Positions 49,708 to 61,135 of a stretch of 64,000 bases of DNA are shown here, one piece after another. This DNA is from Aphelocoma coerulescens (taxonomy: Eukaryota; Chordata; Aves; Passeriformes; Corvidae). The first letter of the stretch is position 1; the number at the start of each line of letters is the position of its first letter. A model generated the notes under the pieces. That model was given only the letters and a program-made list of their open reading frames with translations. It did not search any database and was not told where the DNA came from. The position numbers and the translations under genes are program-made. The stretch is taken from the NCBI RefSeq assembly GCF_041296385.1, contig NC_091014.1, positions 13,119,578 to 13,183,577 of the forward strand, in the 5' to 3' direction.

Positions 49708-52700
49708 CTGGGAAACAGTTAGTTTAAGACAAACTGTTTAAAGTAAAAAAAAAAAAAATGCATTTGTCATAAGGTCTTCAGACTTTCTCTGATGTAACTG
49801 GAAGATAATTGCACCTGAAATTTCTACACCGTGGCACTAGGAAAGCATCTCACAGTATAAAGTCACCCAAAAATGTTTAAGTATGTGTGCTGGATGGCAG
49901 TTAGGGGCTTTGGGATTTACTCAGGATGGAAGGAATAACTTCGGTGTAAATCTAACACATCACTATCAACCTCAGATCAGTCTTGAAATGGGAGCTCAGT
50001 GGGCTCCTCCTAGCCTACTCATGTGAAATCACAATTGTACCTTGTTACTTGTACGGTCTTGCCCTGGCTTAGAGGCAGGAATGCTGAGCCTACATGATGG
50101 ATAGCCCCACTTCCAGCAAATGTGCAGGACAGATTTATCGTCTCACCACAGATTCTGGCCCAGAGGCTGCTCCAAGGGAGCTCCCTTGTGCTGGTTGCTT
50201 CTGATGCTCAGTTAATGGGGAGGTAGACGAAGAAGCAGATGGAAAAATTCTTCACACATTCTTAATCACTGAAAGAAGAGACACTAAAAAGTGCTTGCTT
50301 GATATATCTACATAACATCATTAAGATAAAATTTCTAATAAAATCTCCAGCTAGCCTTCTGAGTTGTGTAACTGAAGTGTGCAGCATTTTACAAGCAGTG
50401 ACATACCCCGGTGCCCTTTCTGTGGACCTTACTGTTACACATATTTTGGTCTCTGAAGACCAAAGGGAGGATTTGTCTCATGGTTTCAAATACAAATTAG
50501 ATAGGCACATGATGTGGTCTGTAGGAGCACCTGTACATTTTATGCGTTACGGGGACTCCCTAGAGCACATCACATGTTCCAGAAGTGGTGAGGAGAGGAG
50601 CCCTGAACGGCTGAAACACAAAGCATTTGGTTTAGTGACAAATGCTGCTTCGTTCCAAAATACCTCCCTGTGATCTGGGGACTGCAGACAGGCCCAAGAG
50701 TGGAGCTGCCTCTCTTGGAGCCAAACCCCTCCTTGAGGCAGGGTTGAGCTCAGTCTTTTGGACTAACATGGAAGATCTCTAAGAAAGACCTTTTGGCTCC
50801 CGTAGCCATTCCAACTTAGCACCCAGAGGATGTTGGCAGGTGCCTGAGGTCCAAAAGAGGCCTGATGTTTTTCATTTCTTTTAATTGTAAGACTAGACAC
50901 CCCCTTTCATATGAATCAGGGACTCTGAGACCACCCTCCCTGTTGTGGAATAGCTGCTCAAATTAAGGTTCAGTTTTTTCTAAACAGAACACGTGAAAGG
51001 CAGAAGTACCAGAGAATTAAATTCAGGAGAACTTTGACCACCACCCACCATCCAAACGGTAAAGAACTAATTTACCTGTAGAAATAATTTTTGTAGGGTC
51101 TGAAACCTGATTTCCAAAAAGGGTAGATTTAGGGGGAAAAATACACTTGAGTGTTCTTTCCAGCATCAGTGAACTTGATCAGCTTGCTGTCTGATGACAC
51201 AGAAGGGGAAAGAGCTGCTCAGCAACTCAGAGCTGTTAGGTGTCTCACTAGTCCTAATGTATAATAAAGGTTGATTTACATTATAAAAAGAATCACTTGC
51301 ATTGCTTCCTTCTTACCAGTGATTTACATGTCAACAGGCAAACAAAGATGTATTCATTGCATGGCAATGGTATCATAAAGCGCCCTTGTTCAGGTATCAC
51401 TTTGAAGTCTCAAAATTCCTGACAAGAGATTGCTTTCTGAAGTTAACTTTCTTCACATCTCTACTTCTCCCACCCACTCCAGGATAGTTCAAGGGTCAGT
51501 TTATCCTTATTAGGGTTATTATCCTTATTTTTCTCCCACCTTAGGGAGTAATCTTTGTCTGGGCCTGATCAGGCAAAACCCAAGAGGCTGGTACTCAATT
51601 GCAGATTTGAGCAGAAAATCCAACCCAACAATTTATTTAAAGAAGCGTCTTCCTTGAGCTGCATTCCTGTTACCCAACCACACCTCTGCCCTTCTGAGGA
51701 GCTTACAAAACTGGGAACCTGCTTAACAAGTTCACTTCAGCCTTTTATTACCCACGGGCAGAGAGGTTTTACCCCTTGTACTTGCTACAGTTCAGCTCTT
51801 CCCACCTCTCTCCTCTGGCATTACGTGCTCCTTGTTCTTCCCAACCCTGCCAGACTCACTTTTTACCACACACCAAGCAGAGACCATTCTTTGGATCACT
51901 TTATCCAGGCAATTTGCTTGATTTCTGAAGTGCTCACAAATTACTCCCCACAGATCTCATGACATGAGTTATGAATAATTTTTTAATTAACTTTTATAAA
52001 AACCTGTGTACAAGTGCTTTTTCAGAAAAGCCTGATGGTACGGGCCATTCACATCAATGGGAAAAGTAACCCTAGATTCTCTACTGGAGTTCACAGGGAT
52101 GGCTGCTTTGGCTTTCAATTGTCTCTGATGAAACAGATCAGAAGCTACATTACTGCTTTTTAACAAAACTGCTAGCCTTTCACTGGTGGGTTCAGTTGTG
52201 TCCAGATACCACAGTAACATGGGACATTAGTGTACCAGGCCCAACCTTCCTTCACTTTCAGCCACATAGTGTTCAGTGCAGGCAAGACTGAAACCCTAAG
52301 ATGAGAAGTGCACTGGGCAGGGCTGATAAAATGTATAAGTGATATTACAAAGTTAAATATTCACCATAAAGCATATACATTTTGGAGATGCGGCAAATAA
52401 AAGAACAGCTACAGCCAACATACACCAGAGCTGGCATGTTTCCTCACAAGGTTTGTGTCTTCTTCCTGCCAGTTTCTACAGGCTCACTTGAACAATGAAT
52501 ACACCATTTAATGTGAAAACAGCAAGAAAGCAAATAAAAATTTGAACAAATATAGCAAAAGACTTGAAAATACTCAGATTATGAACCTGATGGGGTTTTT
52601 TTTGTCCTTTTAACATTAGGCCAGAGATGTAGCAGGTGGAATATATACTGGGATGGAACCACACACCAGGTGTCTTCTCATGAAGAGTGGAGTCAAGTAA

Positions 52701-55700
52701 GCAGAAAAACTCAGCAGTCTTTGATACTCCATGTTTGAACAATGGGATCATCTTTGATCCAAGTCCAGCTCTTCATTTGACTTGACAGTTAAGCTCTCCA
52801 TGAGATTGTGGCACTACCTACCCAAAGATAATTTTTTTTGCCTGCTTGTGATCTTTTATACCAAGGACTGTAACTCTGTGGATCAAAGTAGGAATTGTAG
52901 ATGTGAAAGACAACTTCCACCTCACTGCCTGAAATCCACGAAGCTCAGTCACGGTGCCTGAGGCAGAGCTAACCACTGTCCTTATGAGTGCCCCAGAAGG
53001 GCAAACATGGACACACAACATTCAACCCCATGGATGAATACGTGCATTGAGCTCACCACAGCTGTTTACATGCACAGGGTATGTAACTTTGCAGGATTTA
53101 AGCCAAAATGCAAAACTGATTTCTTACCTTGGCTTCACTACAGTAAGTTCTTCATGCAGACACAATGTAATTTCAGAGGCAAGAGTTAAGTTGTTAAAGA
53201 AATCAACTGTTACAGCAACTATGACTGAATAGATCAAAACAGCAAACAATATTTTATTTGCTCACTGCTTTAAGACTGCAAATACTAAGCTTTTGCCATG
53301 TAGTCTTAGAAGCAATGAAGTGGAACATTTGGTACAGGTCATAAGGATACCACGGCATTGCAGCCAAGAAAAGTTATTTTCTTGTTCTGTTTGACCCAAT
53401 GCTTGATAAACCTGTGTTTTGATTAAGTACATGTGTTGAAATGGTTAGAAAAAGTCACATCAGAGAGCCTGGCTCTCTGATTAACTGGATGTTAACTAAG
53501 CCTGCTACTAACCACTTCACAGCCTTGCTGTTTGAGCAGGCTCTAGATACTCAGAGGGCTCCAGAGTAGTCAGTGTGTTGTGCTAACTGGCCCCAGCTAT
53601 GCTCTGTCCTTGGTTCATGTGTTCCATGCATTTAACCCTGCGTTTTAGCCCACGCAGGATAACCTTCCTTAGACACTGTTTCAGCTTCTCAAGAGCTGAA
53701 GAGCATTTTGAGATTGTGAGAAAGACCCTTCTTTGGCAATGGGCTGTAGGAATTGCAACTTGTTTGTTTAAACTGCAGAGATGTTACTCTTCCCTCAAAG
53801 TCTTGAGAAAATTCTCAAAGCCTCAGTTGTGTGCAATTTTATCTGGTTGCTCAGTTCCATTGTCCCAAGTCCCTAACTCCTTTTTCCTCCTCAAAATCCC
53901 CTTTTCAAGGCAATATGCATTGCTATTCTTTGCCTAGCCCAACCCTCTCTTGCTGAGTTCCCTCTCTGTCTGCAGCATGCCAGGGTTATGCTGCAGGCAA
54001 GAGCTTTGTATTTGGGTGCTTCCCAACAGTCTGACCTGCAGCTAAAAGCAACTGCTCCAGCAGCACGGGGTTATCATGCTGCCCAGTCACTGATCACACT
54101 TGATCTCATTCATTCTTTTAGAGATTTATCTCCAAAGAAACCCAATCCAAGATTCCAATACCCAAAAACCCAGAGGTAATTCTTTGAGATTTTCATTGTT
54201 CTGCCCAGTTCCCAAGTTAGAAACTTCTTTAAGGAAAATTATGTGTAAATGCAGCAGGTTTTCCTAGCAGTTAAGAAATAAAAATGCTGGCGTAATGCTC
54301 TAATTACTACCAAAATAGAAAGTTACCTGTCACATCAATGCACAACCTTACAGATGCTGAGTAATAAACAGTGGTATAGGCAGAGGTCAGCTTTCTTGAG
54401 ACTTGAAAAATCACGTTTCTAAAGCACAGAGAACTCATTCTGCTTTTGATGTGATCATTCACTGCATGATTTGTTCAATATTAATACCTTTAGAAAAAAA
54501 TTAATCAATGGTGTATTAGAAAAATACAGAATGACAAACAAGCCAAGGCAGTGGTTAGTAATAGAAATAGTTGGGTTGAGTAGCATTACTGCTTCTTTGC
54601 TACAGTAATCACGTCAATGCCTGAAAAGCTGCACTTCAGAGATGAAAGCTGAAGACTGCTTTCAGAAAAAATAACATGAAAGACTGGAACTAAACAGGAC
54701 TGATTTCAATATATATACAAAATGGCTTCAGTGATAATTTGCAAGCCAGTGTAATACTCTAAACCCTTTTAGATTCCATTTCAAATCAACCACAAGGTTG
54801 ATTGGTTTTTTTTGATGAAGCTGTTAATATGATAGTATTTCAAAGTTATGACATGAAAGTCCCCAGTGTAAAGCATCCAGACCTGCAGTTATCTCTGCAC
54901 CACCCACAAGAGCAGATACAGAAAGTAATGACATTGGGCAGGTTTCACCTTGCTCTTAAAAGTGTCAGCTTATCTGAAATACAGTAGGTGAAAATATAAA
55001 ACTCAAAGCAGGGAACAGCGAGCTGTGAATCAGCTCTTTCAAAAGAAACAGAAATCCATGTAGGATAATTGCAGTTTTGTATCACTAAAGCAAAGAAAGG
55101 CTGCAACCTTTCTTTGATTTTTTTTCTGTGCAACTCAGCCTGGAATAGGATCCAAATCTGTGCAAAGCTAAGGGGGAAAAAGATGAACCTGGATGTACTT
55201 TAATTAACCAGATGCCCTGTATGTAGTGCACAGATTTGGGTCAGCCTTTGCTGTAAGTGAAATTCCTGTGTGAAAAACAGCAATCTACTACCTGCACAGT
55301 TTTGTATTTTATTGGTGGACAAATATGGAAGAGATGCTTGAAAAGTACATCCAAAACATATTTGGAAATTCTCTTAACTTTTTTTCCCAAACGTTCCAAT
55401 GATTTGGACTGCCCAGGGGTGCTGACAGCCCATCTCACATTACAAATCCACAGGAGCTTCATAAGAGTGAAAGTCTGAGCTAATCATCTGCAACGTGAGG
55501 GAAGGGAAACAAAGTTCAGGCCAGCCTTATTCTGCCAACTGCAGAACATTCCAGCTGTCTGAACTGTTTACAGATCAGGAATATAGTAGATACAGGTTAT
55601 CCAAGATGGCATATATCATTGAATTATTTATTTTTAAATGAATAATTGCAAAACTACATCCATGGGAAGTATTTATAGTGCACACAGTTCTTTGAAAGAG

Positions 55701-57329
55701 CTCCCCAGCTTGGCAATCTGTCACATGTACCAAGCACATGGTGATTAAATCCACAGTCAAGAGACTTTCTGTAATTGCAAGTTATGTACCTTCAGGAAGT
55801 TACAACAGAGCTGCTATCTGGGCATTAGCTCTTTCAGCAGAGACACTAAAGGTACAAGTAGTAGATCAGACAATGTTTCCATGGCTAAAGTTTAGATTAA
55901 TGTAGTTTCTCTACCTGAAATGAACATTTTCTTCTACACATTCTTCTTTGCTTCTCTGACATTATTGCTAGCCAGAACTTTAAAAGTAGTTACTAAAAAT
56001 AAGGTCCTGAGTGTCAGTGTTCTGTTCAAGTATGAGATCTGTAAGCTAGCTCAGACTGCCATCCATCACTCTGTTACACTTTGCTTCTGGACACAAGTTT
56101 TCTTTCCTAAGAGTAAAAACACCCATAGTGAGATTTTTGCTTTCTTTAATTTAAAGATTGTATTACAGAAAAGTTTAAGTAAGGAATCCTTATAAGGATT
56201 AACTCTTGACATAATATATTGCCAAGATACAGTGTAGCTGCAAGGGCTCCAGGTGAACCTTCATATAAGTTGCTTTCTTACATACACAGTTGCTGAACAA
56301 CAAAAATTGTATTCCCCATCTGTAAGAGAAGACAGTGGTATTGAAACAGTCCTTTTACCAGTGTGTTCTGGTTTTCCCAAATTAGAAACACGTCATATTA
56401 AAACCGCAAAATCCTACTATACAGAAAGGTGATAGAGATGAATTTTCTAAAGATTGTAACTGATGAAACATTAAAATGAAAACTAAGGAGTGTTGCTTAT
56501 GCAAAATGGTTTCTCTTTTACTGGCAGGTCAAATATACTAAGAAACGTACAAATACTTTTGATAATCTAATTCCAGATGAACTCAAAACACTGAAGTAAC
56601 ACACACAGGCTAAGAGAATTCAATACTGTTCCAAGGCACTTACTGAATCTCCATGACTAGATGAAAACCAGAACAAATCAGGTCTGACAATTAAACAGTA
56701 TATAATATAAAAATAACCTTTTGCTTACAATTTACAAAATGCATTACAATCTTTTATCTCTGCTAACCTGCAATTCTGGCTGTATGTGTCCAGCAATTTT
56801 TGTAAAAAACCCCAGAAACTATTTTCTAAAACTTCAGGGCAAATAATTTACAAATAAGGTACACAAAAATTTAGATCATGCAGAGATTTCTTACATCTTC
56901 TGTTAATATTTTATGATTGCAACTTTATCAAATTATATACTTACTTGCCCTGTACATATACAAAATAATGCATACATGGTAATCAAATGTTAGCAAAAAG
57001 TAGTCCATAAACACAATCTGTCAAAAGTATTACTATATTAACATATGTCTACAAGCAGCGTGTAACAGGGTTAAAAGACATTAAGGCAATAATACTTGAA
57101 GTTACAAAATAAATCATATGTAATACTTTCTCCTAAGTGTAGTAAGGCAGGTAGATGGCCCCAGCAAAAAAGTTAGGTTGTAATACTGGAATCCACTGTT
57201 GTGAACCATGTGTCAGGTTTTGCGTGGGATGCACTGCAAGAATGTACCATTGATAGTTAGATCTACACTGCTCTGTGTTAGTTGCCCCCCAGGAAAGTGG
57301 AACACTATTTCTCTGGTTCTCAGTGGCAC

Positions 57330-57378
57330 TTGAGTTTTCCAGTATAATTTATTGATAGTATGTCCATTGGATCTTGGA
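57330..57378 (-). other. PTPN12: PTPN12 3' UTR, minimal form
   Basis: A canonical AATAAA on the minus strand (TTTATT at 57348-57353) lies only about 26 nt after the stop and could define a very short 3' UTR. Longer forms extending into 56200-57300 are likely. That region is AT-rich and has only weaker variants (ATTAAA at about 56145, AGTAAA at about 56516). The true end is not settled by sequence alone. Confidence 0.4.
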
Positions 57379-57440
57379 TCATGTCCATTCTGAAGGTGGC
57401 TCTCTTGGTCCTCTGGGCTTTGCACAGCGGTTACCAAAAC
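57379..57440 (-). CDS. PTPN12: PTPN12 last coding exon
   Basis: A 62-nt coding end reading FGNRCAKPRGPREPPSEWT then TGA (57379-57381). It is nearly identical to the human C-terminus. It belongs to the C-terminal homology domain shared by PTPN12, PTPN18 and PTPN22. The acceptor is tccttag at 57441-57447. Confidence 0.95.
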
Positions 57441-58041
57441 CTAAGGAAAGAAATGTATTTAATACTTTTGTCTGCTGGTACAACACAGGCTCACAAAGGC
57501 TGGCAGCAGTCAGAAGAACACTAAGACATGCTCCAGCTCTTACAGAACAGATTTACTCTCAGGGCTAGAAAACAATTTTGTATTATGAGGAATTCTGAAG
57601 GCACTCTGGCCATAGGAAATACAAATCTGAAGAATTTGTATGTCATTCTAGTTCAGTACTTAAAACTCACTGGAAAGTACTTTTCAGTAAATACAGTATT
57701 ACAGCCTTTGTTAGCTTTTTTTTCCTCCTTCTCTGCATACCTAAGCAGTTACCAGGTATTATTTCTGGAAGTTTTCGGTGCTTTACAAAAATTATAACCC
57801 ATTTGACAAATTCTGTATTTTATACACTTTGGGTTTTTTTCAAAGTGAAGAATTATTTAATCATTTATTCTGGGGAATACTCCTTCAGCACTCCTAAAAA
57901 GACTAGGCAGGCTTATTTGTCTGGGTTCTGCATCTCAGTGAGTTGGAGGGTGGCAGTAGCAGCAGCTATCCAAACCAGTACTGATACTGAATCCCCTGTT
58001 TAAGTCATCTAGTGATCATATTTTGAAAGATTTGTAATTAC

Positions 58042-58158
58042 CAATATCTGTTACTTCTGCAGGAAATTCTGAAATTTGACCTCTTGTATCAGTGGAACCA
58101 GAAAAAGAAATCTGAGGTAAAATGTCAGTTGGTGTTTTGTTGCTTCGTTCAGGACGAT
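58042..58158 (-). CDS. PTPN12: PTPN12 coding exon, start of C-terminal homology region
   Basis: A 117-nt exon (phase 1 in and out) reading DRPERSNKTPTDILPQISFS and then GSTDTRGQISEFPAEVTDIG (last codon shared). The QISE..AEVTDIG block aligns with QISENPTEATDIG of human PTPN12. It has a ttccag acceptor and a gtaatt donor. Confidence 0.9.
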
Positions 58159-58652
58159 CTGGAAAACACACAGAGCCCTCGCTGTAACAACATTCACTTA
58201 GTCACCACTGTGGCAATGCCACTTGTCATTACAGTCCAGGAAACAGCTGGCAGCAAATACTATTTACAAAAATAAAGCTTTCAAAGCCAATTTATCATTT
58301 CCTAAAAGCAATACTTGAAAATTGTTTATGAAGTAGATGTTCAGTGACAGCAACATATTTCTGCTTGCCAAATCTGGATTATTATTTTTTGTGTTAGTTT
58401 GTATGGAAATCCCACATAGCACCTATTTATAGCAAAAACTCACAGTGCCATTTAATACATCAACATGAAGGCATCTGTTCATGTTCTTTCTAAACTAAAG
58501 GTGTTTAGACATCATAGGTAACAATATATTCAGTATATTTGACAATATACTGACAATATCTTCACAGCAAACACCAAGTTCAGGCAAATTTTTGTTCAGT
58601 AGGAAAAATGTATTTTGAAAAAAAAAATTAAAAAAGCTTTTCCACCACTTAC

Positions 58653-58683
58653 CAGGTAGTATAGGTGAAGTTGTTTTCAAACC
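58653..58683 (-). CDS. PTPN12: PTPN12 31-nt coding exon
   Basis: A very short exon (phase 0 in, phase 1 out) encoding GLKTTSPILP. The flanking acceptor (aacag) and donor (gtaagt) are good. It is required to join the phase 0 end of the exon at 59641 to the phase 1 start of the exon at 58158, and it lines up with the GLITS segment of the human protein. Confidence 0.8.
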
Positions 58684-59084
58684 CTGTTAATGAGAGATAT
58701 ATAAAATAATTACACAAACCACTTCCAAAAAACTAAAAAGTCAGAAATTTAAGATTATGAAAACATTGCCAAAAACATGTAACATTCATGGAAATCCCTA
58801 CTTGCTTATGCATTTTTTACTTGACTCAACATTGACAAAAAATGCTACAGTAGTTAAGACAGTTTACTATTAGAACCTTAGCATTTAATGAAAATTTGAA
58901 AACATGTCACTGCAATTTATTTGCAAATTTAGGTAGGTTAGTTCTCACACTACATTTACAGTCCCTGAAAACTCATATCTATCTTTTTTGTCATATTTTT
59001 AAGCGAGGTATGGGGGGCACATGAAAAAAAGTGAAAAATGTCAAAAGGATTTATATGCTTTTAAAGTTTTGCCTAGATCATGCT

Positions 59085-59345
59085 GGATGACTTTGAGCTG
59101 TATGAGTGAAAAGTGAAATTTGATGGGCAAAACATGGTTTGTTTAAAATAAATATGGACATAAGAAAAAAAACCTTTTTCAGGCAGTGGAACAGGTTGCC
59201 TACAGATGATAAAAAATGTCCATCTCTGGAGGTTTTCAGGACCCAGCTAGAAAAAGCTCTGGTTACCCTGGACTGAGGCTCTGCTCCATACCGCAGCTTG
59301 GACAAGAGACTGCAGTTCTCTTCCAGTTTGAATTGGCCTAAGATC
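59085..59345 (+). mobile_element. Degenerate CR1 LINE 3' fragment
   Basis: It is recognised by GCAGTGGAACAGGTTGCCTA, then CATCTCTGGAGGTTTTCAGG and the GCTAGAAAAAGCTCTGG stretch. It ends GAATTGGCCTAAGATCC. It sits in a PTPN12 intron, antisense to the gene. Confidence 0.75.
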
Positions 59346-59640
59346 CATTAAGGGCAGGCAGCAAGCTCCCTAAAAGCAGCATATTTACACTCTTAAGGCC
59401 ATAATTTAAGATATATTAAGGATGACTCCTTTTAAAAGTATTGCTGACCTTAGAAAACCAGATAATTTTCTTGGAAAGAAAACATGTTCTTCACATCAAT
59501 TCAGCAGCTCAGGCACAGGTAAAACTGGCCAGTTGTAGATGACCAACAGCTGCAACTTCTCACAAGTATGTATTTTGCTTTTTGTTGTAGCTCCCAGCCA
59601 AACCAGAACTGATTAGTACAGACTTGTCTCCTGCACTTAC

Positions 59641-59729
59641 CATGGAGGCTGTTGGCTCAGGCAGATGCTGATCGCGCAACACGCTCCACTCCGACTGTGC
59701 AATCAGAACTGGCTTCGGCAAGGGTGTGC
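59641..59729 (-). CDS. PTPN12: PTPN12 coding exon, linker
   Basis: An 89-nt exon (phase 1 in, phase 0 out) reading STPLPKPVLIAQSEWSVLRD and then QHLPEPTASM. The SEW triplet aligns with RSEWSELQ of human PTPN12, while the rest has diverged. It has a tcctag acceptor and a gtaagt donor. Confidence 0.88.
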
Positions 59730-61057
59730 CTAGGAAGAATTAAATCAACTCAACATACTTCAGTTCTCCTCATGATGAGGCATTAGTACACAGCATTAGA
59801 AATGTGCTCTAAACCATTTTTTTTTAAATTAAATGCTTGTAGAAACATGAAAATCTCTTTACTTGAGAAGTGCTCCAGATAAGGCAAAATGCCACAATAT
59901 AACTCAAAACACAAGACTGCAGTGTTTGCATTGTGGCTGTTCATTTTGCTCCTTTTGGGGTTCCTAATCAACAGGGGAATTGGCTTCTTTTTCAAGGATC
60001 TTTTAGAACTTTTGTTACATCAGCTGTGCAGTAATAATAGGTGTTTTTCAGAACTCCTAAGTAAACATACAAGTCAGGACAGCCACACCTGTCCTTTACT
60101 GACATCATGCAACAAGACAAACAAACTGGAAGTGTTTTTAGTGATTCCAGTCCTGGAGAGAGAGTTTTTTTTTTAAGAAATCAACTTTGTTCCTTGTGTG
60201 GTCACAGAAAAGCAGCAGGTCCATAATATCCAAAGAAAGGATCACTCTGACTCAACTACCTATGCTTGTGATGCTCAAAGAACACATTTACAGAACTTCA
60301 ATGTTTTTATGCTGCAAATACCTAGATTAACTACTGGGCCAAAATTTTTCGAGTTTCAAAATGACACTAAACAAAAGTCTCAGTAAATAACTACATTGAT
60401 ATTAGGTTTTCTGGGAGATACCAAGCATCAACCTAATTTATCACTTAATTTCAATTAATCTGTTTTGTGTTCTGCCATTAACTAGCTTGACAAATGGACT
60501 ATGATAATAGGAGCACGTAATTTGTGTTAGCTTTCTTTTGCAGTTACCCTTCTTACACAGGCAAAGAGTGAACCACATTAAACTCAACAAACTGGGCTTG
60601 TTCACTAAATGCAGTGCAGAATGAGGTGTCATCATCTTTCCTTTGCCCAAGAAAGGGGAATCAGATAAACACTGTTCATGTGAGTACCCATTCCCTACCT
60701 GGGAGCAGTAGGAAACTAAAACAGCTGGGAAATTCCCTCACTGTACTGCATCTTCCCATTGTATCATCTCATTTCCATACCCTTCAGATTGAAAACCAGC
60801 TCCACTAATACTGAAGTCTCAAATTACTTAAATATCATATAACAGCATATTTAGTCAGAAAATGAAAAATAATTTCTCTGTGTTCAAGGGTGTGTAGAGG
60901 TTAAACCTCAAAATAAGCCACTACACGTGCTAGCTTTCATTCCATTTTACAATTTGCTCCAACATACTAACCAAAACTCGGGGTATTCAAATGCAATACA
61001 ATACTGACATGCTCTTCACATTTTATCTCCAAGTATCACCAAACATCAAAAACTCAC

Positions 61058-61135
61058 TCTGTTCACTTGCTAATACAAATGATTCTGGTGTTCTTTCTGG
61101 GAGCGGGGGAGAGGAATCTTCACTAGCATCAGCAT
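61058..61135 (-). CDS. PTPN12: PTPN12 coding exon with PPLPERTPESF motif
   Basis: A 78-nt exon (phase 1 in and out) reading DADASEDSSPPLPERTPESF and then VLASEQ. It has a ttttag-type acceptor (gatttag) and a gtgagt donor. The PPLPERTPESF segment is the PEST-family proline motif. The equivalent site in PEP (PTPN22) is the Csk SH3-binding P1 motif, and a similar role here is inferred. Confidence 0.93.

Larger units (their letters stand above)
44301..57329. other. Intergenic region between RSBN1L promoter and PTPN12 3' end
   Basis: About 13 kb holding CR1 fragments (49005-49130, 49295-49440), an exon-like block (49582-49707), an inverted repeat (45878-45943) and otherwise AT-rich DNA. Several open frames of 60-135 codons occur (for example 51555-51962 plus, 52476-52751 minus), but none matches a family I know. 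Any PTPN12 3' UTR extension would occupy the right end. Confidence 0.7.
57441..61057 (-). other. PTPN12: PTPN12 terminal introns
   Basis: Four introns lie between the last five coding exons: 57441-58041, 58159-58652, 58684-59640 and 59730-61057. All are GT-AG. The third contains a degenerate CR1 copy (59085-59345). No other element was recognised. Confidence 0.88.

Noticed and set aside
51555..51962. 135-codon plus-strand open frame
   Set aside because: No recognisable family, CpG context or splice context. Its length is within chance expectation for 64 kb, so it is not called as a gene.
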